Positions 11,463-24,289 of a stretch of DNA of 64,000 bases are shown here, piece after piece. The stretch comes from Prinsepia uniflora (Eukaryota > Streptophyta > Magnoliopsida > Rosales > Rosaceae). The stretch spans positions 29,312,716 through 29,376,715 of the forward strand of contig CM064874.1 of assembly GCA_032719365.1 (NCBI GenBank), written 5' to 3'. Numbering within the stretch: position 1 is the stretch's first letter; each line of letters opens with the position of its first letter. Below the pieces are notes generated by a model that had not been told where the DNA came from, did no database searches, and saw only the letters and a list, made by a program, of their open reading frames with translations. A program made the position numbers and the translations under genes.

Positions 11463-12290
11463 TATGTGCATAACATCGGGAAGTGCATATCCTTCGAGAG
11501 ATATCTTTGAAATCTCATCAAAGAAAAACATTGCACCGAGTTCGTCAAAGGGAAAGCCACAGATCGACTAGCTGACAAAGGACCGAAGAAACCTACAGCA
11601 AAGATGATTTGCATCAACACAATTATAGCAGAATTGAAGTTGCTAGGAACTACTTCCAAACATAAGAAAAGAAAGATTCGAGATGCATTAGTTGTCTCTC
11701 AGGTCTCATGTGTCACCACCTCTAGGGTGGCTAACGACCTTGTCGTTGGTTTCTCTTTGAAGGACAAGGTAGGGCTTGATTGGTCGTACGATGATGCTCT
11801 AGTCGTGTCAATCCAGATCGCGCATGCTCAAGTTGATCTGATTCACGTAGATGAAGCAAGCACAAAAAATATCCTAAGCCTAGATTTTGTGCATAAAATG
11901 GGGTTAGAGAGCCTCACAACAAAAAGAGTCGTTTCGCTCTAAGGTTTCAATGGGTCAACCAGCATGACCATAGGCACACTCCAGCTAGACGTACACTCTG
12001 ATCCGGTTGTCACATCCCATACTTTCTACATCATAGATGAGTACTCACCATACAATGGAATTCTGGGAAGACCATGGCTTCACAAAATCCTCGCTAGCAC
12101 GTCAAGACTTTATCAGAAGATTAGATTCCCAATCCCAGGAAGAGGAATCGTGGAGATCAAGGGCGATCAGGCGATGGCTCGACGGTGCCTCACTGAAGGG
12201 CTGAAAGAGATCAAGGAGATTGAGTTTGTTCCCCAAGTTGGATTATCCACTAGGGGAAAAATTTCTTCTTCGTCTCCTAAATAGCAACTA
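11463..12290 (+). pseudogene. Aspartic protease region, inactive (element D)
   Basis: Two open stretches (11604-11942 and 11964-12284, interrupted by an in-frame stop) cover the retropepsin domain that would cleave Gag-Pol. The active-site region reads HVDEASTKNILS, where the family has Asp-Ser/Thr-Gly, so the catalytic glycine signature is lost. Downstream the segment YNGILGRPWLHK matches the conserved ILGRPWL flap-to-C-terminal motif of Tat and other gypsy proteases, which secures the assignment. The position between gag and RT is as expected. Confidence 0.75.
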
Positions 12291-13270
12291 ATCACGGGTC
12301 ATGATCCAGACGTTCATGAGGAACCGCCAACTCCAGAAGGATGGCAACTGGAGGATGACATCACCCGCATTCAGCTTGACCCTCGATATCCAGAGAAACA
12401 TGCTCGTATTGGTGCTCGATTGAGTGATAAAGAAAAAGAAGAACTCACAGCATTCCTACGTGAGGAAAGAGAAGTTTTTGCTTGGTCACCATCTGGCATG
12501 CCAGGGATTGACCCTTCCATCGCTTGCTATAAGCTGCACGTCAATCCAAATCTTAAGCCGATCAAGCACAAGAGGCGCAATTTCTCTCCGGAGAAAATTG
12601 CTATCATCCAAGAAAAGATTGGCAAGTTACTCGTTTCTGGGTCCATTAAAGAAGTTCTGCAATCTAAATGGCTAGCAAACGTCATACTTGTCAAGAAGAA
12701 GGAAGCAGGACGATGGAGAGTTTGTGTTGATTACACCAATCTCAATCTTGCATGCCCGAAAGATAATTATCCTTTGCCCCGAATTGATCTCTTATCTCTT
12801 AGTGGACTCTACTGCAAGCAATGAGCTCCTCTACTCGGGCTATAACTAGATCTTCATGAATGAAAAAACAAAGACAAAACTGCCTTCATCTTTGACCGAG
12901 GTGTGTACTGCTACAAGGTCATGTTGTTTGGCCCCAAGAATGCGGGTGCAACGTACCAGAGACTTGTCAATCGGATGTTCAAGGATCCCATCGGCAAGAC
13001 CATGGAGGTCTATGTGGATGACATCATGATCAAAGGTGAAAAGTGAGGGGATCATATCGCCAACCTACGAGAGATCTTCAACTTACTGAAGAAGTACAAA
13101 ATGAAGCTCATCCCTCTAAAGTGTGCTTTCGGAGTATCAGCAGGGAAGTTCTTAGGTTACCTTATGACCCAATATGGGATCGAGGAAAATCCAAAGAAAA
13201 TCAAGGCAATTCTCGAGATGAATTCCCCATCAAGTCTAAAATAGATTCAAAGTCTCACTGGTCAAGCAGC
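12291..13270 (+). pseudogene. Reverse transcriptase pseudogene (element D)
   Basis: Gypsy-type RT with fingers motifs (WLANVILVKKKEAGRWRVC, then DYTNLN) and the palm motif YVDDIMIK near 13010, which keeps its two aspartates. The frame stops at 12822. The segment that should carry the first catalytic aspartate is missing: the sequence jumps from NELL to YSGYN at about 12820-12845, deleting the residues around the SFMDA-type motif, and a stop follows. Later stops occur at 13045 and 13242. DNA synthesis by this copy is therefore impossible even with readthrough. Confidence 0.8.
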
Positions 13271-13715
13271 AGCACTAAACAGATTCTTGTCCAAGGCAAC
13301 AGATCGGTATCAAACTTTCTTCCAAGTAGTAAAGAAGGCATCGAGAGATAAGTGGGACGAAAGTTGCGAGAAAGCATTTCAAGATCTCAAGACCTACTTG
13401 ACATCTCCACCGCTGCTATCAAAACCCAAAGATAACGTGGACCTGTTCTCCTATCTGGGAGTCTCTGATGTTGCTATAAGCTCCGCACTTGTTTGGGAAG
13501 ATAATGGGATTCAGCTTCCCGTGTTCTATACATCGAAGGCCCTCCTCGATGCTGAGACAAGGTACCCAACGTTCAAAAATTATATCTTGGCATTATTGGT
13601 TACCACAAAGAAGTTATGGCCGTACTTTCAAGCTCATCGGGTAATCATTATGACGGAATATCCGCTCCGCTCGATGCTGCATGCACCTGATGCGTCAATG
13701 AAAGTAATGAAATAG
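13271..13715 (+). pseudogene. RNase H domain (element D)
   Basis: An open stretch continuing the pol frame. It has the connection region (RFLSKATDRYQTFFQVVKK, then WDESCEKAFQDLK) and an RNase H-like core (DLFSYLGVSDVAISSALV; the first catalytic Asp position reads SYLGVSD, so it is altered). The segment ETRYPTFKNYILALLVTTKK corresponds to the conserved YxxxEKxxLAL helix with its glutamate changed. In life the domain would degrade the RNA strand of the RNA-DNA hybrid. It ends at a stop at 13713. Confidence 0.7.
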
Positions 13716-13724
13716 GCCATAGAG

Positions 13725-14334
13725 TTGAGCCAGCATGATTTAATCTATCATCCTAGAACTGCTATCAAAGGCGAAGCCTTAGCAGATTATGTTGTCGAAT
13801 TCACACCAGCATCAATGGAAGGAGAAACTAGCAAGGAACTTGCCAAAGCCCCCAGGGCTACTAGCACTTCCATGTCACCAGATCATGGCGGCAATTCCTC
13901 TTCTCTGCAACGCGCCACTTCCAAACTCCTATGGAAGCTCTTCGTTGATGGTTGCCCGAACCAGAGGGGGGCAGGAGCGTGGATTGTCCTCATCACTCCG
14001 GATGGCTCAATAATGGAGCAAGCGGTACAGTTTGGATTCAAGGCTTCTAACAATGAAGAGGAATATAAGGCATTGATTTGTGGGCTCGCACTCGCCAAGG
14101 ACTTAGGAGTCAAGAAGTTCTCTATTCATTCTAATTCGCAACTGATCACCAACCAGTCACAAGGTGAATATGATGCGAATGATGCGAGGATGCTTAGATA
14201 CAACAACAAAGTCTAGGAAATGCTTACAGCTTTCATAGTTTACACTTTTCGTCAACTTCCACCAGCCGAAAATGCATAAGTAGATGCGCTGGAAAATCTA
14301 GCATCGTCACTTGACTATCGATTCAAGCGCTCAA
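13725..14334 (+). pseudogene. Second, archaeal-type RNase H (element D), with one catalytic Asp altered
   Basis: The protein contains LFVDGCPNQRGAGAW, the first catalytic Asp motif of the plant/archaeal-type RNase H found only in Tat-lineage gypsy elements and close relatives, then SNNEEEYKALICGLALA with the conserved glutamate. The third motif reads IHSNSQLITNQ where the family has S-D-S-Q, an Asp-to-Asn change expected to kill activity. A stop at 14214 ends the open stretch; downstream sequence continues the domain (LPPAENA then LENLASSLDYRF) until the solo LTR at 14335. Confidence 0.8.
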
Positions 14335-17300
14335 TGACAGGACCCACCCCCAATCCCCCTGGATTAAGGGCTAAGTCCTGCTCCCGTCTAACTTACACAT
14401 GACTCGAAGGCTAGACTGACGTCCAATCTTCATGTGATACGTAAATCGGACAAGGGATTTTCCAACTCACCATTCCAACCTTCCAGAATTCCCAGAGCGC
14501 TCAGACTCTACTGTGGTTTGCGTATGTGATGTCTTCGTCTCTCTCGACCAACAGCCCGCACCGCAACAACTTGTAGGGTATCGAAAACATAAAAAGACTG
14601 TGAGTGGACAAAAAGAAAGTATAAGTTCAAAAACAGTCATCAGAAAACACAATTACATTTATACCCTCCATTTTAAAACCAATGCATGCATATCACAAGC
14701 CATGTCATAAAACCATTCTATATTCAAGTTATTCAAACCATTTAAGAAAAACCGAACTCATTCTCCTTGAACTCATTTTCCTTTTTCTCAAATCCCGGGC
14801 CTCAGCCCAAAATCATCAAAATCCATAACATTCGGGTCATTGCCCAATACATCGGAAAACCATTATTGAAAACCATAATCATCAAGTCTCAGTGAAAACC
14901 AAAACACATTTATCATCCATTTCAGCCAATCGAACCTGTTGGATCTATCCGAGTCATTAAACTCCCGAGTCTTTAAACTCAATTCAGGCCTCAATATAAT
15001 CCGAGTCTTTAAACTCCCGAGTCTTTAAACTCAATAGGCCTACAGGGGAAATATCAATATCCGAGTCTTTAAACTCCCGAGTCATTAAACTCAATCCGGG
15101 TCTTAAAACCCAATCCGAGCCCGCCCCCGTCATGTATCATATCCGGGGCTTTAAACCCAATAACCAGCTCCATCAAATCCAATCCAGAAACCATTTTAAA
15201 ACCATTTCCAAATCCATGACCAAATCCGAATTCGAAATCACCATTTCGAATTCCATGCCGAATCCGAAATCAGCATCCCGAATCCAAATCCAGAATCGTA
15301 CCCATCATCTATTTCCAAATCTGAATCCGAAACCATCATTCTGTAAGCTAGCATCCGGAATAACCATTTCGAATCCAAATCCGGAAATCCACTTTCAAGT
15401 TCCAAAACCGAATCCAGAATTGTCATTCTGAAATCCGTTTCAAAACCCAAAATCACGTTTATCAAAATCACTTTTATGAACTGGGCTTCAAGCCCAAAAT
15501 CACTTTTCCAAAATCCATTTGAAATCATTGAAATCAAATCATATTTCAAATCCTGAATTCAAATCATCGAAACCATAGTCAAATCACAACATCGATCGAA
15601 ATCTCGTAAAATGCGCAATTCCGTAAATATCTCAAAAACTGTGCAAAACCGTAAACCATCAATATCAATTCACAAATATAGAAATCACGTATAAAAACAT
15701 ATAAAAACATATATGCATGCATCATAAGTTAGAAAGAAAAGTCCATTCACAGACCATTTCGTCGCTGCCTCGATACGCCTGCACCTATGCCGTTCCCTGC
15801 CAATCCACTATCACCGGTTTTCCCGAACCTGTCCAAATCCCATAATAATTTCACTAACTACTTCATACAGCTTATATTAAAGTCTCGTATTTTTTCTGTA
15901 TTTTTAACTATTTTTAAACGACCCCTAAAATCTTCGGACATCCCGAAACATATCGAGACGATGTCTAATCGACTCGAAACCAGTCTTAAAATGTTCGTTA
16001 CATCGAATACTTTAAAAGTCGTGTTGGAACCATCCTCAAAAACTGTACCACGTGCCGCCCAAAGGGGCTGCGTGTGGGCCTCACGCGCTGCTACAGTGTC
16101 ATCTTCAACCTTGCTTCGACCCGGTTCAGGCGGGTCCGGTCCAGGCTGAACCGGTGTGGCCGGTTTTCTGTCATTTTCAACCTAATTTCAAATCTGTTTT
16201 CACCCTTAACTTCGTCCCAATGTTTAGAACTGATTTAACTAACTAAAACGTATAAATGAATCCTATTTCATACCTTCTAATGTCGAACCAAACTCTGAGT
16301 TTTCCAGCCCTCTGTTTCCGGCCACCACTAACCTTTCCGATCACGGGTTTGAGTCCCTGAGTTCAAGAACAACCTTCTAAGATGCTAATAATCATCACAG
16401 ATGCACAACAACTCACTAAACCTCTCGATTTTTCATTTAAACCATTTATGGAGAAATAGGGGAATCACAATGACTTACCTGCTTCCAGTCCTCCGCCGTG
16501 AATCTCCACCGCCGTTTCTCATGTCCTAGGTTCACCTCTGCTAACTGAACACCACCACAGACCAGGTTTAGGCTGGTTGATCGATTTAGGTTCACGGCAG
16601 TTCACAGTTCCCTCTCTGTTTTTCAGTGTTTCTCTCATCTCTCACACTCTTCCTTCACCCAGTTCTTCCTTTAGAAATAATTACAAAGGTCACAAGCAAA
16701 ACCCAGATCACTCACTCATTAACCCAACTTGATCTCTCACTGAAAATGGACTATCTGTTTACTGTCTCTGTTTTTCCCTCTGTTTGTAACACACACACAC
16801 ACCGTGCACGAGCTTAAAATCAGCCCGAGGCTTCTACACCCATCCAGACCCAACCAGGTGTCCTAAACCTGGTGGGCACACTTCCCAAGGCAGCCACATG
16901 TTCAAACCAAACTGGGCACAGATCCCAATGCTATCAAATGAACCAAATGCCCCTTGATGCCCAAATTACCATTTTACCCTTCATACATTTAGACCCATAT
17001 CTAATTCATCTGAAGTCCGATGATGATGTGCCGCCTGTCGTTGTACTTAGGGTATCGAGACCTACCTAATGGTCCTCGAATTACGTGAAAAATCCATGTC
17101 GTTTGAAAAGTCAACAAATTGCCCCTTTTAACTAAATTACCAAATTACCCTTGAACTTCCGAACATCATAACTTCCTCCTCGAATGTCGGAATCATACGT
17201 GCCACCTGTCTATGAACTCGTGACGTCCCGAACTACGTCACGGTCATTGGTCAAAGTCCATTTGACCTCCCAAACGAAAAGTCAACATTTTTTGCCCAAT

Positions 17301-17421
17301 CCAGGGGCAAAATCGTCATTCCACACCGTCCGTCTGAAATCACCTAACTAATTACCGATTAACTTCACTAATCCGTCATTAACCACTAATCTAATCCCAG
17401 TTTCCGGGACAGGTCGTTACA
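14335..17421 (-). mobile_element. Solo LTR 1 of Tekay-like type, nested in D
   Basis: A 3.1-kb LTR without internal region or partner, starting TGACAGGACCC and ending GGTCGTTACA. It is flanked by CTCAA (14330-14334) and CTAAA (17422-17426), a TSD with one mismatch, and splits D between the second RNase H and integrase. It carries the family's LTR features: an acceptor-like site at 14570, a donor-like site (mutated to GTGAAT) at 15750, RY boxes near 14683 and 15711, mini-hairpin array 14955-15150, and the 28-nt hairpin at 16049-16076. It probably formed by LTR-LTR recombination that removed the body of the element. Confidence 0.85.
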
Positions 17422-17426
17422 CTAAA

Positions 17427-18651
17427 TCCCAATCGAGTATCTCGAGTAGCGATGAATTAATATCAAGGAGATTGAAGTGAGACAAATTGATTCAACTCCA
17501 AGTTGGCAAGATCCTTTTGTCAACTACCTAGAGCATGGCACATTGCCTGATGAACGATTAGAAGCTCGCAAAATCCAGATGAAAGCTACATGGTACTATG
17601 TTGACAAAGGCCGACTTTTTCGTAAGAGCTTCACGAGGCCAAACTTGCTATGTTTGAAGCATCATGAAACAGTGAAAGTCTTGGTTGAGATTCATGAAGG
17701 ACATTGTGGGAATCATTCTGGCGGAAGGTTTCTTGCTCAAAAGACGCTTAGTGCGGGATTTTACTGGCCAACTCTATGCCAGGAAGCTCTGCAATATGCC
17801 CCGAAATGCGACAAATGTCAAAGGTTCAAACCTAACAAATTGGCACCACCAGAAGAGTTGCATGCACAAACAAGCCCTTGGCCATTCATGCAATGGGGAA
17901 TTGACATCGTTGGATCTCTTCCAAGCACACCAATCCCAAGAAAAAAATATCTGATTGTTGTCACTGACTACTTTACCAAATGGGTGGAAGCAAAGGCCTT
18001 AGCCAACATAACCCAAGCAAAGGCCTTAGCCAACATAACCCAAGGTCATTCTAGCGGACAATGGAACTCAGTTCACTGGCACCATAATCAACGAGTTCTT
18101 TGAGTCTTAGAAGATAAAGTATTTCAGTTCAACTGCTTATTACCCCTAATGCAATGGCCAAGCTGAAGCTTCAAACAAGACAATCCTCGACTGTATCAAG
18201 AAGCGACTCTGATAAGAAAGGCAAGTGGATGGCACGCTCTGGGCTTACCGCACCACTTCGCGTCGTGCGACAGGAGAGTCTCCATTCACTCTTGCGTACG
18301 GCATCGATGCTGTCAACCCACCACATATTGTTCCAACACCCTTTATCGAGCTTGATGATCTAGTAGTCAACTCCATAGCTTTGAGGACATCGCTTGATCT
18401 CAACGAGAAATTAGGGGAGCCAGTGGTGAAGCGCATCTCCAGCTACCAGCTTTCTCCCAGGCGATCTTGTTCCTAAGAAAAATTTTGCAACACCCAATCA
18501 TCTAGGATCTCAAAAACTCAAGTCTCTGTTGGAAGGACCTTACCGAATCTACCAAGTAGGCGAAAAGGGAAGCTACACCTTAGAAACAATGGACGGAAAG
18601 TTAGTGAGTGGTTCTATGAACATTCATCACCTCCAAAAATATTATGTTTAG
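17427..18651 (+). pseudogene. Integrase pseudogene (element D)
   Basis: The open stretch 17477-18103 has the zinc-binding HHCC domain (HEGHCGNHSGGR, then CDKCQRFKPNK) and the start of the DDE core (WGIDIVGSLP, then YLIVVTDYFTKWVEAKA). Just after it a 27-bp tandem duplication repeats AKALANITQ, and the frame is lost before the second aspartate. Frame fragments of the core continue to about 18480 (GTLWAYRTTSR and GESPFTLAYG segments) and a C-terminal region ends in HLQKYYV with a stop near 18650. In an active element the enzyme joins cDNA to chromosomal DNA. Confidence 0.8.
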
Positions 18652-18780
18652 TACAAACTAGAGCTCAAAGCTAAGCTAGTATTTGTCTTGTTCTAAATAT
18701 TGTCTTTATTTTCAAGAATGTTGTATTTAACTTATCAATAAAGTTATCAAGTCATTCCTAGTTCACCTATGTGTCATCGT
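18652..18780 (+). other. Post-integrase spacer of element D
   Basis: AT-rich sequence without ORF between the integrase stop and the minisatellite. Confidence 0.5.
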
Positions 18781-19160
18781 ACATTCGGAGAGGTTAGCAA
18801 AGCCTTTTTCCAGGAAGCACTCCAAGCCTTCCTTTGAGAAGCATACAAAGCCTTTTTTGGGAAACACTCAAAGCCTTCTTCCGGGAAGCACTCAAAGCCT
18901 TTTTCCGGGAAGCATCCAAAGCCTTATTTCAGGAAACATTCAAAGCCTTCCTCCGGGAAGCACCCAGCGCTTTCCTTCAGAAAGAACTCAGAGCTTTCCT
19001 CCTAGAAACAAGAAAAGCTTTCCGTCTACTAGGAAGCACTTAAAGCCTTCGACCAGGAAGCACTCCAAGTCTTCCTCTTGGAAGCATTTCCAAAGCCTCC
19101 TAACTAGAAGCGCTCAACCTTTCTAGTAAAGCATTTCAAGCCTTTGGTTAAAAAAAGAAA
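18781..19160 (+). repeat. Minisatellite in element D, about 24-27-bp units
   Basis: Roughly a dozen imperfect copies of a unit containing AAAGCCTT, then CCGGGAAGCACTC. Most spacings are multiples of three, so one frame stays open (18834-19043) and reads as a repeat around KAFFREA. There is no sign that this is a real protein. The array ends where element C was inserted (TSD CCTTC 19165-19169). Confidence 0.7.
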
Positions 19161-19169
19161 GAACCCTTC

Positions 19170-22100
19170 TGTCAGGGCCCACCCCTAATCCCCCAGGATT
19201 AGGGACTAAACCCTGCTCCCGTCTGACAACCCAAAAACGAAAGATCGAAACAACCTCACAGAAACCACAAAATTAGATTGTCAGACGCATGAGAATTTAC
19301 AACATCCCAGAGTCAGAAGTTATACAGAACATAGTACCACACTAAGAAAGCAAAACCCGATACACAAAACATACGCACAACGGAAAACTTAAACCACTCC
19401 GGGGTCACTCTCGAGTAGTCTATGCCTCCGACGCTGCCTCAACGTCAAACCCCGCGCTAGCTCCACGACCTGGAGGGCAAATAAAAACAGAAAAGTGTGA
19501 GTGGACCATAAAGAATAAAAGTTTCAAAAACATTTTTATAATCATTGAAAACCATTTATCATTTTAAATCCCCAAAACCATGGCATCGAAATCAGAATTC
19601 AAACATTTCTCGTAAAACGTGCTGAAAACTGAACTTCTCGAAAAACGTGCAATTATGTAAAACCAACATAGCATATTCAATAAACATGAAATCATGAGTA
19701 AAACCATAAAACAATTATAGAAAATCAGTTATGCATGCTCAATTATAGAGAAAGGGTCCACTCACAGATACCGGGTACGTCACTCGCGTCCTGAACGTCC
19801 TGCACGTTCCTCGTCCTCCTCGGGGACTCCCGATCCTGTCACAAGTCACCAAAGTACGTCACTAACTCGTTCACTAAAGTCCTCCTAATTTTCTCCAAAA
19901 ATCCCCGGGTCCTAAACGTAACGAACCGAGACCCTATGCCTTCGAACCCGTGCACTGTTCCGGACCGGCGTGACCGGTTCTCCGCTGTCCGTCCACCATT
20001 TTCCTCCCTCTTTTCACCATTCTCTGCGTCCTCTACCCAGTAATCCATTCCCTTCATCCAATCACTCCAACACGGCCTCTAAACCAACGCCCCTAACTCG
20101 AACCCGTAACCTCCCAAAACTCTGTTCTTCCTCCCGGCCACCCGTGTACTCCCCCGTCACAGTGTCGGCCTTAAACAACTCCTAGGAACCTACTGAACTC
20201 ACCAAACCTCACCAACCACTTCGACTCAACCCCTACCGTCACGACTATCGATTTGAACTTCACGGGAAAAACAGAGCAAACAAGGGAATTAGAGAAATTA
20301 CCTGTGCTCAGGCCGCCGCCGTGAGCTCCACCGTGGCTATGCGACCCCTCTAAGTCTCCTCCGTCCTTTCGACACCACCACCATCCTCGATTGATCGATT
20401 ACACATCAACACCACCACCAAACTCCCTCGACACTTCTCTGTGTTTTCCCGAAACCTCACCTCCTTCTTACACCAGTTTTCCTCACTCAAACTCTCACTC
20501 ACCTCACTCACTACCTCTCTCTTGATCTCTACTCTCACTCACCAAAACACAGTACCTCACACCGCACTTCACCTGATCGATTTCCCTCAACCTCACTCTA
20601 TGTTTCTCTCTTCTTCGAACACGGATGCACACGCCGCACAATGTAAAAACACACACACACCGTGCACTCCCTAGAAGCCACTACATGTCAGAGCCCACCC
20701 CTAGTCCCCCAGGATTAGGGACTAAACCCTGCTCCCATCTGACCTACGCATGACACGAAGGCCAAACTGACGTCCAACCTTCATGTGACATGTAAGTCGA
20801 ACAAGGGATTCTCAATCCGGCCGTCCAAAAACTTCCGAACTTCCTAGAGTGCGCAGAATCTAATGTGGATCGTGCTCGTGATGTCTCCGTCTCTCTCGAC
20901 CAACAGCCCGTACCGCAACAACCTGGAGGATATCGAAAACACGAAAAGACTGTGAGTGGACAAACATAAAGTTTAAGTTCAAAAACATTTCATAAAACAA
21001 TAACATTTATACCCTCCGTTTCAAAACCAATGCATGCATATCAATTTCATATCATAAAACCATGTACGAAAACCAAACCCATTTTCCTTTTTCTCAAATC
21101 TCGGGCCTCAGCCCAAAACCATCGAAAAATCGTTTCCTCCGGGCCACTGCCCAAAACCTCAGAAAACCATTATCATCAATTCTCAGTGAAATCCAAAACA
21201 CATTTGCAACCACATTTTCATCCATCGAACCTGCTGGATCTATCCGAGTCTTTAAACTCCCGAGTCTTTAAACTCAATCCAGGCCTCAATAATATCCGAG
21301 TCTTTAAACTCCCGAGTCTTTAAACTCAATAGGCCTACGGTGGAAAATATCAGTATATCCGAGTCTTTAAACTCCCGAGTCTTTAAACTCAATTCGGGTA
21401 TTTAAACCCAATCCGGGCTCGTCCCCCGTCAATCATAATATCCGGGTCTTTAAACCCAATGACCAGATCCAGCAAATCCAATCCAAAACCATTTGAAAAC
21501 CTTTTTCCCTTTCCGAATCCGAATCCGCAATCTCATCAGGATCTCGAATCCAAACCCAGAAATCATATCCATCTCCTTTTCCAGATCCGAGTCCGCAACC
21601 ATCATTCCGTAAGCTGGCATCTGGAATAACCATTCCGAACCCAAACTCGGAAATCCATTTTCAGGTCCCGAATCGAATCCCGAATCTTCATCCGGAATTC
21701 TGACTCCAAAACCCAAAACCACACTTCCGAAAACGACTTTTGAACTGGGCCTCAAGCCCAAAAACCCTTTCCAAAATCCTTTTAATTTCTTTGAAATCAA
21801 ATAGTATTTCAAATCCCGAACCCATTCCATTTAAAACCAGTTCAAATCACGGTATCATCAAAATCTCGTAAAACGTAAAATACCGTTATTTCCTCGAGAA
21901 ACGTGCAAAACCGTAAACCATCACAATCATAAATCAAATCATAGAATCAAGTATAGAAAACATATAAAAACATATATGCATGCATCAAGAGTTAGAAAGC
22001 AAAGTCCACTCACAGACCATTCTGTCGTCGCCTCGATACGCTCGCACTTAAGCCGTTTCCGGTCATTCTACTATCCTCGGCTTTCCCGAACCTGTCCAAA

Positions 22101-24289
22101 TCCCAATATAAGGTCACTAACTACTTCACGATACTCATACTAAAGCCCCATAATTTTCCCGTATTTTTAACTATTTTTAACCGAGCTCTAAAACCTTCGG
22201 ACAGCCCGAAACATATCGAGAAGATGTCTGATTGACTCAAAACCAGCGCCAAAATGTTCGTTACAACAAATACTTTAAAAGTCGTGTTGGAACCTTCCTC
22301 AAAAGGTGTGCCACGCGCCCACACGCACCGTCTGAAGTGACTGCACGTGGGTCTCACGCGCCAGTCACTGTTCATCGTCTCCTTCCTCAGTCACCGGTTC
22401 GGTCCAGCCGGTCTAACTGTGAACTGACGTTCACGGTTCTTGCTTATTTTGACCCAGTTTTCAATCCTAATTAATCTATTATGATCGTCCCTTCAAGCCT
22501 AAGTGATCTAGTTACTCAAATGAACCAATTCGAGCTGATTTCATACCTTCCCGATTTCAAACAAACCTCCATACTCTGTAACCGTGTCCATTCGCGAAGA
22601 CGCCTTCCTCCAACCTTCACTTCCATCCCAGTCGACCTGTTTCCTTTCATTAACAAGTTTCCATCATAAGTAAACATCAATCAAGCCAAAAAAAACCCAT
22701 AATCGATTCTTGAAACTAAACTTACCGTATTGGGCTCGCTGGCCACCGTCCACGGCGAGCCACCCATTCACGTCCTATCAAGTTCCAGACGCCTCAAAGT
22801 CATGGTTTAGTCCTAAATTGGGCTCCTAACCCTTCACTTCAACGTCCACATTTGAATCTCAAACCAGAGGTCTTACGGGTTCACTGGGTTCTTTTTCTTC
22901 GACCCGCCGTCGAGCTCCACCGCCAAGTCCACCGTCCACCCTTCTTAAACGTTTTTCCTTCAAGGATCATGGGTTAAGACGAGAATTTGGATGTTAGTGT
23001 AACCATGGACATTCAACCCCCCCTCCCGTTCTCTGTTTTTGTCTCTGTTCTCAGGAAACCGGGCAACCAATTTCAATTTTAGGGTTTTGAAGCCCACTTA
23101 GTCGGTGAAACACAATTCCACAGCCCTCTAGAATTAGGCCAGGTGTCATTTTCCTGTGGGTAAGTGTTTCACAGACAGCCAAGTGTCTCATAGTTACTGG
23201 GCACAATTCCCTATGCAACAATTGACCAGAATACCCCTTGATGCCCAAATTACCGTGTTGCCCCTCTAGTTTCTAGACCCGTAGTTTCGTCATCCGACGT
23301 CCGATGAAGGCATGCCGCCTGTCGTTGAACTCAGGACTACGAGATCTACCTAACGGTCCTAGGTCTACGAGTAAAAACCTTGTCGTGCAAAAATTCAAGT
23401 CTTCCCCCTAATTTAACCAAATTACGATAATGCCCTCAACCTTCCAAACATCATAACTTCCTCCTCGGATGTCGGAATCGGGTGTGCTACCTGTCTATGG
23501 ACTCGTGACGTCCCGAACTACATCACGGTCACAGGTCAATACCCAATTGACCGCCCGAACTAAAAGTCAACTATTTGCACAACCTAGGGGTAAAATCGTC
23601 ATTCGACGTGAACGGACCTATCGTGACCAACTCACCACCGGTTAAGCTCACTAATCCCATCTTAAACACTGTCTTAACCCTAATTTGTGGGACGGGTCCT
23701 TACACTACACACACTGCACGTGTCCCCATCCCAAGGGCCAAACCAACATATCCCAATCAACCCTGTACACTTGGCCTTATCAGATTGGCCCAAATCCCAA
23801 TGCACCCAAAAGACCAAAATGCCCATATGAGTTAAAATTACCGTTTTTCCCTTCACCGTTCTAGACCTGTATCTTGCCCCTCCAATGTCCGATGAAGACG
23901 TGCCGCCTTTCGTTGAACTCAGGACAACGAGATCTACCTAATGGTCCCCGGTCTACGTGAAAACTAATAGTCCAGCAAAAATTCAACATTTTCCTCTATT
24001 TAACCAAAATTACGGTAATGCCCTCAACCTTCAGAACATCATAACTTCCTCGGATGTCGGAATCGGGCGTGCCACCTGTTTATAGACTCGTGACGTTCCG
24101 AACTACGTCACAGTTATCGGTCAATTTCCAATTGACCACCCGAACTCAAAGTCAACATTTTGCCCAAACTAGGGGCAAAATCGTCATTCTACGCTAACGG
24201 GCCAAACGTAACCAACTAACCACCAATTAAGCTCACTAATCCATTACTAATCACTTCACTAATCCCGGCTCTCGGGATGGGTCGTTACA
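19170..24289 (-). repeat. 3' LTR of element C, interrupted by solo LTR 2
   Basis: It starts TGTCAGGGCCC and ends GGGTCGTTACA. Removing solo LTR 2 and one TSD copy leaves 2096 bp, 194 bp shorter than the 5' LTR. The gap corresponds to a deletion between two CCTTC words seen at 26853 and 27046 in the other copy; it removed the 28-nt hairpin module. Donor-like and acceptor-like sites bound 19470-19765. Confidence 0.85.
20686..23704 (-). mobile_element. Solo LTR 2 of Tekay-like type, nested in the C LTR
   Basis: A 3.0-kb LTR starting TGTCAGAGCCC and ending GGGTCCTTACA, with exact TSD CTACA at 20681-20685 and 23705-23709. The uninterrupted sequence is visible in the sister LTR near 27780. It resembles solo LTR 1 over its length and shares the mini-hairpin array (21246-21461), RY boxes (21023 and 21977), intron-like boundaries (20933 and 22013) and 28-nt hairpin (22322-22349). 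Confidence 0.9.

Noticed and set aside
15132..15549. ORFs rich in Asn/Pro/Lys or Asp/Gly/Phe in solo LTR 1, with similar ones near 21450-21830
   Set aside because: They are by-products of a repeated AATCCGAAATCC-like word read on both strands, not proteins.
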